The notes beneath the pieces were generated by a model, which saw nothing but the letters and a program-made list of their open reading frames with translations, had not been told where the DNA came from and did no database searches. A DNA stretch of 37,642 nt. It comes from Allomyces macrogynus ATCC 38327. Lineage: Eukaryota > Blastocladiomycota > Blastocladiomycetes > Blastocladiales > Blastocladiaceae. Below, piece by piece: positions 10,342-19,598 of the stretch. The translations under genes and the position numbers were made by a program. The stretch covers positions 325,282 to 362,923 of the forward strand of contig GG745371.1 in the NCBI GenBank assembly GCA_000151295.1, written 5' to 3'. Position 1 is the first letter of the stretch. Each line of letters opens with the position of its first letter.

Positions 10342-11035
10342 AGAGACCTTTTGCAAAGTCCCGAGACGAGATTTTTCTCGAGGTTTAGCCATCCCCTGCT
10401 TGGATTCAATTTTCCACGAAGAAACATGAATATTCATGGGAGCCCCCACGTATTTCACACAAGGAGAGTGACCGCGATGCAGATCGCTCCAGTTGCAATC
10501 CATCCGCGCCATCCTCGCCATCGCTCACCACCAGTGGCCTGGCCGTGCCGCCATTGTGCATGGATCGCTCAGCGAAGCGCGCGGACAGACCAGCGCAGTA
10601 GCTGGTAGCATGAGCACTAGCGTGTCGTGCACAGACTGCCATGCACTCAATCGTTTCAGCCTCTGCAAATTCCACTGGCAGCCCTGGCATGGAGAGCGCA
10701 TGTTGTGCAAATGTTGCGCTTACTCTGGTGACGCCACGATCTTGCCACAACCGCTGTGAAGATGCCAGCAGTCGAGCTGAGGAGGACAACACATGGACGC
10801 GCGAAGTGCCTTGGCAAAGTGCAGGCGCGTCAGAGTCAGCGGCGCCAAAGTGGATCCTTCTTTTCGCATCGCAGAAACCTCGGGTCGGCGTCGCTGCGAC
10901 CAGAGTGATAGCTCGGGTCCTGTGTTGGCGTTCCTGAGAACAAGTCTCTGCGAGACGTCTCGCAGAGATGGGCCATAACGTTGTTTCTGACGGGCCCCAC
11001 AGAAACCTCGTCTCGGGACTTTGCTAAAGGTCTCT
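10342..11035. repeat. 33-bp inverted-repeat pair bounding a 694-bp segment
   Basis: Bases 10342-10374 match the reverse complement of 11003-11035 at 31 of 33 positions (core 'GCAAAGTCCCGAGACGAG'). Facing repeats bounding about 0.7 kb resemble the terminal inverted repeats of a small non-autonomous DNA transposon. I see no clear target-site duplication and no transposase, so the mobile-element reading is tentative. Confidence 0.6.
10945..10968. repeat. Perfect 24-bp palindrome
   Basis: Two 12-base arms (TCTCTGCGAGAC and its exact reverse complement) meet with no spacer at 10956/10957. It lies inside the inverted-repeat-bounded segment, near its right end. It could be a protein-binding site or part of a hairpin. 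Confidence 0.9.
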
Positions 11036-11094
11036 ATTTTGTCCATCCACCTCATCCCCTACCATCGCTCTCCACCACCCGCATCCGCAAAAAA

Positions 11095-11127
<33 letters not shown>
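11095..11127 (+). repeat. (ACG)11 microsatellite
   Basis: Eleven uninterrupted ACG triplets about 90 bp upstream of the start codon of family member A, probably in its 5' UTR or promoter. Confidence 0.9.
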
Positions 11128-11128
<1 letters not shown>

Positions 11129-11219
11129 TCACGACCAGGCTGACTATCAGAGTGCATGCGATCGGCAACAACAAGGACCAGCCAGACGACAAGACAATGC
11201 CATTTGCGCCTGCCAGAGC

Positions 11220-14200
11220 ATGAACAGCAACACCATGTCGTTCTTCAGTGTTGCCCGCGGAGGCAGCCGGTCTGGTGCCGACCCACCTCGCCGTGTCGAC
11301 GAAGTACTTGTTCGCCCATACTTTTTACAAGGTGGACGAGCAAGAACTCATGCAAATCGTCATGGTCCACTAGTTTGCCGTCAATTTGTCGCTCCACTTC
11401 TCGACACGCGACCCGTCCGTGACGGCCGGTGCAGACAGCCCTCCCGGACCGCACGTTACCATTTACGGCCCCGTCGTCGTGCACGACCTGGCCACGACCG
11501 CGCTGGGAACCGTGTCGCTCGTGGGCCAGACGCTGCTCGAGGCTCTCGTCGACCTGTCGCGCCAGTACCCGCCCGCCGGCCTCGCGCTTATTCGGTCGCT
11601 GATACCGCTCGTCGACGACTGCTCTGCCCGTGCCCGTCATGCTGGCGCTGTTCCCGTCATCGGCACCATGCCGAAACCGGAAATGTCCAAGCCGCCTGGT
11701 CATGTCGCTATTGTCGACCATGTGCGCACACCGGGCAGCGTGGAAGCTCATCGAACCGCGTCACTCGAGGCACCGCACCCAGCTCCACCACCACCTCCGC
11801 GCACGAGCGAATCTGTGCGGCCATCGTTGGCGCGGGTGGATGTGCCACGACCTCCACCTGCCGTCATCACTGTTCCTGCCGCCGCTGTTCCCGCCGCATC
11901 GGGTGCGGCATTGACCCCACCGAGGAGCAAGCCCGCCCCGTCGCCATCGCCGTCGAGTGCACGCTCGGAACAGCCCACGACGTCGTCGTCGTCACCTGCT
12001 GTGCTCTCTCCAGTCGTGCAGAGCGCACCGCAAACGCGTCATGCCTCGCCTTTACCCGCCGACGCGCGACCTGAGCGCGCTGAGCCGGTTCGAAAGGCGC
12101 TCGAAACGGTCCCTGCGTCTCCGCCAGCGCGTGCGGCGCCGTTACCGCATGTGGATACGAAGCAGCAACACTCGACCGCTCCAGTACGCCCACCTCCTCT
12201 CGCTGCTCCCAAACACGACGCGGCTCGTGCAGTACCCGCCGCTCCACCCGCTGACCAACGTCATGATGCTGCAACGTGCCCACTGGCCTCGCGTCAACCG
12301 TCGCCGGCACTGGATAGAGACCGACCAGGACCCTCATCACCCAGGACGCCGCCTGTGCCGGCCCCCGCTCGTGCCCTGCCAGTTCGTTCTCCACGTCGCG
12401 CTCGCCAGCCGCTCGAATCCAAGATCATTGACCTGCTGTCGGATTCCGACGACGATGACGGCCATGGCGCGGCGAATTCGGGTCCATGCTACCCGTGCGA
12501 GGCTCCCGGTGTTCCGGACTCGTCAACGTCAGTGGAGCTCCCTCGACGACCACCGATTTCGCCTCGTGCCGCTCCACCTTTACCTGGTCCTGGACCGCTT
12601 CCGTCTGCGCCCAACGCTCGTGCTGGACCGTCTCCACCTGACGAGCCTCCACCCGCGGCGCAATCCCGGCGGCCACCTCTTGCTGATCAGGAACTTCTCG
12701 GACCTCGTGTGCAGCACGAGCATGACGCTCCACCGCCAAATCAAGCTCGAACCGATATGCTGGCCGCTGAGCAGGAACCACGCAGCCGCCGTGCAACCCG
12801 CGATTCTGGCTCCGATGCTGCCGATTCGCGCGATCAGCCGCAGCGAGAACTGTCGCTTCCTCGACCACAAACCCCACCTCTTCAAAGAGCTCATTCTCCA
12901 CTCGGTGCCACTGCAGCGGCATCGAATGAGTCACTCCCGTTGGCACCGACGGCCGCGGATGTGCCCGAACCCATGGCGCCTGGTCCGACGAGTCCGCTCC
13001 AGATGCGCACGTTTCAACGCTCGTTTGCCCCGGCTGAAGAGTGGCCGCCGACGAGTTCAGCACACGCACGCCTACCACTACCACCACCATGCAATTCGGC
13101 TCGGCCAGAGCACCAGGTCTCTTCGCCTGTTGCACCAGGGGTGACGGAGCCGTCTTCATCGACGCCGACGCCGGCGCACGCACAGCCGCGCTCCCTCGGG
13201 TTTCCCGAGGCAAATCCGACACCCGACGTGCATTCTGACGTTATGGACGTGGACGTCCCGGAAGTCGCGGAACCGCCGCCGTTGCTCCCCCCACCGCGTC
13301 TTCCGGCTCATTCCACTGCACCTCCGCCGCCATCACCCCATCCCCATCCCCCGGCTCACTCTGCTGCCCCTGCGCCGCCATCGCCGCGTCCACCAGTTCG
13401 GTTCTCGGTCCCGCTGAAACGGATGCTTTCGGCCTCGATTTTCCAACACAAGGCATCGTCCCAGTCGCAACCTGACACCGCGCCGCAGTACACGATGGCC
13501 TCCGACCCGCACGACTCGCACCAGTCGCCAGCGCCAGCCGGTATCTCGTTCTTGGGCTCGCCGCAGCACGACCGAACGCCAAGCAGCGGTGGCATCACTT
13601 TCCTCCACTCCACGCGCGCAGCCGGGCTGTCGTTCCGAATGCTAAACGTCGCGGCACTCCCACCCTCTCTGCCACTGCCATCTGACCCTGCACCCGACCA
13701 ATCCCCATCAGCCACGTCCTGGACGACCTACGCGTCGCATGGCGCGTTCCCCGAATCTATCTGCGCGTCGCCCGCGCGGACCCACCACGACCTCCACTCC
13801 GCTGCAGGCGACTACGTGTCCATAGCCGACACGCACGTCGGCTCGCCGTCGCCGCTCCCGCCGCCCACGGCGCTTCTGCCGCCGACCGATTTGCGGCACC
13901 AGTTGCGCCGGTCGTCGAGCATGGTCGAACCGCGCGGCCGCGCATCAAGCGGAAGCGATGGCGCGGCACGTAATGGGAGCACTGACGGGTCCCTGTCGCA
14001 GCCGCTCTCTCCTCCACCGCCGCCGCCACCGGCACCGGCGCCGTACCTGAACATTTACGAGCCGGGCAAGACGACAAGCCGGCGAAGAGGTGGGGTCCGG
14101 GAACGCGCACGGCGCGAGATGCACCACCGGTCACGGTCCCGATCGCGGCCTCGGCACTCAAGCCATGGACCATCACGCAGTCGGGGTCGGTCGCGGTCGA

Positions 14201-14355
14201 GGCACGTGTCGAGGTCGCGGTCACGGTCGCGGTCACGGTCGTGGTCACGGTCGCGGTCACGGTCGCGGGAAAGTGGGCCGTGGCGTGGGGCCGGGTCGAG
14301 CGATACGTCGCCACCGTTGTTGCCGCCGCGGCTGCCGAGGCGGTCGCGCCGGTGA
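11220..14355 (+). CDS. RS-domain family member A: large Pro/Ser-rich protein
   Basis: Function unknown; I do not recognise the family. Exons 11220-11303 and 11374-14355 (70-nt intron, phase 0) give 1021 aa. The splice choice is supported by member B, where the same phase-0 intron precedes a matching exon start (FAVNLSLHF in A, FDINPTLRV in B). Residues about 29-110 hold the shared N-terminal module, with 'VTIYGP', 'LLEALVDLS' and 'LALIRSLIPL'. Then comes a very long Pro/Ser/Ala-rich, presumably disordered region, interrupted near 378-391 by 'KIIDLLSDSDDDDG', a close match to a SUMO-interacting motif. The end (about 946-996) is an RS domain. Unlike other members it lacks both RRM-like domains. 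RS and SIM suggest a nuclear role in RNA processing or condensates (inference). Confidence 0.62.
14128..14277 (+). repeat. Hexamer-like CGGTCN repeats encoding the RS domain
   Basis: Imperfect tandem CGGTCA/CGGTCG/CGGTCC units encoding alternating Arg-Ser at the C-terminus of member A. The same codon style recurs in the RS tracts of the other members, so replication slippage probably changes RS length. Confidence 0.8.
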
Positions 14356-14490
14356 AGAGCGGTTTTTAATGGTGGTGATTGGTATTTGTCATGCTGGTAT
14401 TTATTTTATCAAAGGCGTGGGAAATGGACAAACGGTTCAGAACATCGATTTTTCACCGTCTTCGCATTTCTGTGAGGTCACAGACATCGC

Positions 14491-14538
14491 TCCAATCCTT
14501 CCTCCAATCCTTCCTCCAATCCTTCCTCCAATCCTTCC
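14491..14538 (+). repeat. Four tandem copies of a 12-mer (TCCAATCCTTCC)
   Basis: Perfect 12-bp units repeated four times in the spacer between members A and B, about 250 bp upstream of B's start codon. Each unit contains CCAAT, so it may be a promoter element array for B, or only a minisatellite. Confidence 0.85.
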
Positions 14539-14788
14539 TTGCTCTCGGACATCACTCCAATCTCCGCCACCCTTCAACTCCGCCGACCACCACCCCTTCT
14601 CCAGGCCGCACCAGCGTCACTTATTCATTCAACACAATCGGGTCAGCATCTGCTCTGATCCAGCTTGTCGCAATCGCTCGCGCCTTTGGACCACGGTCAA
14701 CTTGGTGCATTGGACCTGTACAAGCTTTTGTCGCGTTCTGACCTGCAGTGCTCCTGCAACGATACTTGTCAACCTGGCCGAGTCCAAC

Positions 14789-16845
14789 ATGGAATCAACA
14801 ACACTGCGCGGTGCCGTTCCGGCTCGTGCCACCACCACCTCCATTTTGAGCTCGCGTGCTGATTCTGCGGCCAGGAATGGCAGCAACGCGCATGACTTTC
14901 GGACGGTACGTCATGTCTGGTTTGACACGCTACCATCCATTTCTTTGGCGTGGAATCCTGACGCAGCGTGTGCAGTAGTTTGACATCAATCCTACGCTCC
15001 GTGTTTGTTGCTCTGACGATTACGCTGGCCCGCCCGATGTCTTCATTCATGGCCCTTTTGCTGCTCCATCGTCCGCTCTAAATTCGGTGCTTGATGCTGG
15101 CCAGCCGCTGCTCGACTCGCTCGTTGATCTGTCGCAGAATTTTCCTCCTACTGCTCTTGCGCTCATTCGGTCTTTGATTCCGCTCTCAGAGGACTTGGTG
15201 GAATTCGTTCGGAGTGTGGGCGCGACGCCCATTGTTGCGAAACCGGGCCAGTTGGATGTCTTGACATCGGGAATGGTTGAATTTGGAGGAGGATTGATTC
15301 CGGAACCGGTTGACCAAGAAGGCAATCACTCTTGCGCGGGGAACGGGATGATTGCTTCAAGAGCACCAGACGTGGTATATGGACCGACTTCTGTGCCAAA
15401 GTTGATCAACACAGCCAAGCGCGTTGAATCTATTGTCCCCAATTCATCTCTTGGACCGGAGGCTTCCGCGCTGTCGAGTGCTACTGACCTTGCTATGAAG
15501 GATGAAGATGATGACGAAATTGTCTTTTTGGAGCCATTGCCGCGGCAGACTAAAATCATATGCTCAGGGCTCATTGTTTGGTCGACTTTTGACCCGAAAT
15601 AGAAGTAGACGCTTCTGCACATTCTCCACCTCTAGGATTCCAACAGGGCTGCTCCTGTCCTTGTCAACAACTCGGACGGACCATTAATTGCTCCCACTGC
15701 TCTTCCCACTGCTGTTCCCGCTGCTGCTGTCCCCGCTGCTGCTGTTCCCGCTGCTGCTCCAGCTGCCAATGATTGGCCGACGTCACGCTTGTCATCCTTG
15801 AGCCGCAACAGAATGCGTTTGCGGTCGTGGTCGCCATCTCCAGTTCGCACGCGCTCTCAGTCGCCTCCCCGCAGGCTTGCCCTCTTCCTCGTATGCTACC
15901 GACCGCTCCCGCTCCCGTCCCCGGTCCTCCTCGCAGTATCGGCACGAACCACTGGAATCCCGACTGGCGCTATCTTCCCGACGCCGACCATTATAATGCA
16001 GGCAGAACGCACGCGTTCTCATTCACGCACACGCACGAGTCCGCCTTCGTGCGTCGTGCTGCCGCTGCGAGTGTCGCGACCGCCCGAGAATGACCATTGG
16101 CGCACAATGCTGGAGATCCAATTCCGCGGCATTGCGCCGATTGAGTCGGTCAATGTGGACATGACGTTTGGGACGGGGACGCTGGTTTTGGTGGGGAGTG
16201 AGCGGTATGTAGACTGCTGCATCTTTTCCATTCATGGAATCGTGGTCTGCATGTTTGCTGACGACATTCAATGTGGCTACTTTTCGCGTAGCATTGCCAA
16301 GAAAGCGGCTCGACTCGGTCGATTGGTGATGGGTGGTGCCCTGTTTGAGGTTCGTGTTCCTTTCAGCTGACGCGCATGGTTGCGTTCATCCTTCGACTGA
16401 CTTCGACGATCACGTCAGTTTCTGGCTTCCGCTCCCGAACCGGACCCTCGGCCCATCTTTCTGCTCTTGAACCTCCCCGCCAAGACCATCCGGAACTCGG
16501 CGACCAAGAACCTCGTGCGCGCGCTGCGCGATTTCGGCGCGACCCAATGGAACGTGGATCTGAAAAAGGAGGTCCCACTGCTGGGGAAACTGTCGTGGTA
16601 TGCGTTTGCCTCGGTGCCCGGCGGCGGTTACGTCCCTGGACGGGGTTGTGCTCGAAGGCGCCAGTGCCGCAGCGGCGGTGCAAGTATGTGAATTGGCTGC
16701 ACACGATTGCAGGTAGATGGAGGAGACTGATGTGTCGAATCTCGTACGATAGGTGATCCCGATCAAGGACCCGCACGCGTTCTTTGCGCGCGGATCGCGC
16801 GCTCTGGAACGGGTATTTGACAAGTACCGCGATATTATTGTTTGA
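14789..16845 (+). CDS. RS-domain family member B: N-terminal module, SIM-like motif, RS tract, two RRM-like domains
   Basis: The best-preserved full-length member. Proposed exons: 14789-14905, 14979-15575, 15636-16204, 16292-16349, 16419-16683 and 16753-16845. The sum is 1699 nt, one base over a multiple of three; the extra base sits near 16620-16626 in a GGC/GGT stretch, and without it the product is 565 aa. Order: N-terminal module (about 40-120, 'FIHGP', 'LALIRSLIPL'); acidic 'DDDEIVFLEP' (about 213-225, SIM-like); Ala/Pro repeats; short RS tracts; RRM-like 1 from about 379 ('LPLRVSRPPENDHW', 'GTLVLVG', then helix and 'ALFEFLA'); RRM-like 2 from about 456 ('RPIFLLLNLP', 'WYAFASV', 'KDPHAFFARGS'). 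Introns fall inside both RRMs. Probably a nuclear RNA-binding SR-like protein (inference). Frames in the RS tract 15865-15990 are ambiguous. Confidence 0.6.
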
Positions 16846-17394
16846 TTTTCGTGAAAAGCACGTTTGTGGACGTTCATCGTTGCGGGTCTCGGCCCGTCGT
16901 CGCGTTGCTGAAAATATCAAACATTTCAAAACGGTCGGGAAGGGGGGCGCAACGCATCGTTGATCGCGCTTAATTGGGTTGACGAGACCAACGAGAGCGA
17001 CATGATGCGGTCAAGTTTCTGCACAAAGCAGCGTCAAGTTGCATCTCACATCTTGTAGGCGAGCTCAGGCCAAATGCACCGCCGCGTCTGCTGCAGAAAT
17101 GTGACTGATGTTCCTTCGAGTTGCTCATGATAGGATGCGAAAAGCATCAGGAATGTGACCTTCAAGATTTTGGGCCGTGGCCATGCTTTGAGATGTTGAT
17201 CAGGATGACAAGACTTAACAAGACTTAAGCACTTAGACGCTGTGAACACAGTTCTCAGCCCTGCAAGATCACACTCCGCCTCGGTTGCACCTGCTTCACC
17301 TGCTTCACAGACGACAGATCTTTCGACTTTCGACTGCTGCATACGACCGACACAAACTGCGCGATCATTTCTGCCGCCGACTCCGCGGATTGGA
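16846..17394. other. Spacer between family members B and C
   Basis: No gene recognised. The right part probably derives from the 5' end of member C, but no start codon or splice acceptor equivalent to those of A and B is preserved there. Confidence 0.4.
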
Positions 17395-18574
17395 ATGATC
17401 GGCAATCACCAAGTCTCGGTCCTGCATCAGCATCCATATCCATTTCGAACGATGTTGGCCAGGGTCACCATCAATTCTGGCTTTTCCGGAACTTCACCGA
17501 CAATTACGACATTCGATATCATCCTCACGCTCCGTGTCTGCTGTCCGCAAAGTCATTTGGTGGGGTTGCACAGCTGAGAATGTGATTCATTCACTCCGTT
17601 GTCATCGTCCGAGTGCAGAATGCGGTCGCGTTCACGGTCGCCGTCACCATCGGGCATGCAGTCCCGTTCGCGATCACCGCCCTCGCCCCATGGCAAACAT
17701 CGATCCCTCCCACGCCCATGGTCTCCGTTGCGGCTACAGTGTCACTCGCACGCACAGGGACAGTTTGACGGAGCCGGGTTCACTCGCATTGAGCTGCCAT
17801 TGCGAGTTTCGCAGAAGCCATTCGGACCCCGGTGGTGCAATATGCTCAAGAACCAGTTCCGCGATATTGCGCACGTTGAGTCGGTCGAGCTTGACTTTGC
17901 CAAGAGGACGGGACGACTAGTCTTGATCGGCAAGCATTCGCATGGCGCATTTGAGCACTCTTTGAATGAGCCTTTGATTGAGCGCTCCCTCATGCTTTGG
18001 TCGCTGACTTTGTATCGTGGTCAAGTACGCTGCTCAACTGAGTTCGTTGGTGATGAGCGGCGTCTTGTTCAAGGTCTTTCTTGTTTGAGAATTTGGCTGT
18101 CCGTGTATTTCTTAGGCTCATTTCATGTCCCACCTCTAGATCGTGAAGTCCATGCGCAACAAGGTCGACCGGTCTTTCTCGTCCTCAACGTGCACGCCAT
18201 GCCCGGGATCCATCCAGTTGTTGTGTGTGGATATGCTCCGCGAGAACGGCGCTCGGCAGTGGAATGAGGACCTCATGGACTGGGCCCCGTTACCCGGGAA
18301 GCGCTCGTGATTTGCCTTTGTCACGGTGATGCCCAACAAAGCGGCCGCAGTCATGTCTTTGGATGGGGAAGCGCTGGACGGGGCAGGAGTTGCGGCGATA
18401 CGGGTATGTCATGGTCCTGCTTCAGATTGATTGCTCGTGCTCCATCCAACCTGTTTCTTTCGTGCCAATTACTGCATGCAGGTTGTGCGGATCGAGGATC
18501 CATCAGCTTTCTTTGCACGTGGTTTGTGTGATTTGGTCGAGACACTGGAGCGATACTGCGATGTCACTGTCTGA
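17395..18574 (+). pseudogene. RS-domain family member C, decayed
   Basis: The N-terminal module is reduced to 'TTFDIILTLRVCC' (near 17510), with no AG acceptor before it and the rest of the module missing. An RS tract follows ('MRSRSRSPSPSG', ATG at 17620), then RRM-like 1 ('LPLRVSQKPFGPRW', 'GRLVLIG'). The intron after that strand has lost its GT donor (TT at 17930s), although the next exon ('LSSLVMSGVLFK') and its acceptor remain. RRM-like 2 begins 'RPVFLVLNVHAMPG', slips frame near 18210, and has a TGA stop at 18308-18310 exactly where member B has the Trp codon of 'SWYAF'. The last exon ('RIEDPSAFFARG') ends at TGA 18572-18574. Several independent lesions make this a probable pseudogene. 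Confidence 0.6.
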
Positions 18575-19048
18575 GAGCAATACGGCATTCAATCCTGGTT
18601 TCGGTGACCGGCTTGGCGCAGTTTCAGCTCGCATGCTTCACTCACAAATGATGGTTGTGCAAGCAAAGCAGTTGCGGTCCCTTTGATCATCATTCCAGCT
18701 GAAAGGGTCCCATACATGCTCAATTGAGATCATTACATATGATGCCGCTACCGCCGCTCCAGACAGACGCGATGGGGCGCCTCAAGATGACGTGGTTGGC
18801 CTGGTTTGAATGGTGGATCGCTACTGTAAAAGTACCATCAGGAGCCTTCCTCACGCACAACCCGCTTTGCGTCGAGACCCGTGAGACCATGACTGATGGA
18901 GATGACTGATTATATTCCGGTCTTTCTTCTCTGAGAGTTTCAGCCGAGGTGCGGGTTCGTATGGGTCAATGCGGATCGGTCCCGCACACTTGGAGAGCTG
19001 CTGAGACTGCGCGGCGGGCGGCGTTCAAAGGAACAGGTCGATCACAAC
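18575..19048. other. Spacer between family members C and D
   Basis: No gene recognised. It may contain unrecognisable remains of the 5' part of member D. Confidence 0.4.
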
Positions 19049-19387
19049 TCGTCGTAACTTGTGGGCATTTGCTGCAACACTAGCTGTCAAGGCCACCATC
19101 ATTTGACACCAAATTGACCTCCAACTTGACGCATCGGACCGGCCAAGGCTGTCGCGACGTTGGATGGACGGACGGACGAGGATGGCGTTGACCAATTGTC
19201 CCAAGCCGTTGCGGGTGCGCATGCGACGGGTGTTTACTTTCACTCATGCCGAGAAAAGCGTGAACTGACAACTTCGTGCTGCGCTTCGGTGTAGGTGATC
19301 CAAATCAAGGACCCGAAATCATTTTTTGCGCCAGGATCTCGCGATCTGGAACGGATGATGGACAAGTCCCGCGATGTGATTGCTTGA
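19049..19387 (+). pseudogene. RS-domain family member D, fragment of RRM-like domain 2
   Basis: Only the end of the family's second RRM-like domain is left. 'LWAFAATLAVKA' (near 19058) corresponds to the 'WYAFASV' strand of member B, 'ATLDGRTDEDG' to its 'TSLDG' turn, and a final exon from 19294 reads 'IQIKDPKSFFAPGS...RDVIA' to a TGA at 19385-19387. The acceptor before this last exon is intact (GTGTAG), but the reading frame upstream is interrupted. A relic of tandem duplication. Confidence 0.5.
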
Positions 19388-19598
19388 ACGCCAGCGAATT
19401 TGAGCTGTTCAGACGTGATTGTCCTCTCCCTTCTTCACCTGCACAGGGTGCTTCATGGTTTGTCGCAGAAGTGGAGGTGGAAGCAGTGCTGCCCTGCAGC
19501 TTTGAGACCAAGTTGCCATGAACAAACGGTTGCAATTGGGGTACTCATGAATCATGCACTCTTTCTCCCTCTCTTGGGTGGTACTCTCCCTCTCTAAT

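Larger units (their letters stand above)
10138..11219. other. Gene-poor spacer with inverted repeats
   Basis: About 1.1 kb with no recognised gene. Open frames exist (for example minus 10792-10406) but lack known domains. The notable content is the inverted-repeat pair, the palindrome and the ACG microsatellite listed separately. The right end should contain the promoter and 5' UTR of family member A. Confidence 0.5.

Noticed and set aside
11957..13144. 395-codon alternative frame inside member A
   Set aside because: It overlaps the longer open frame, which carries the N-terminal module, SIM-like motif and RS domain. High GC and Pro/Arg-rich codons keep alternate frames open by chance.
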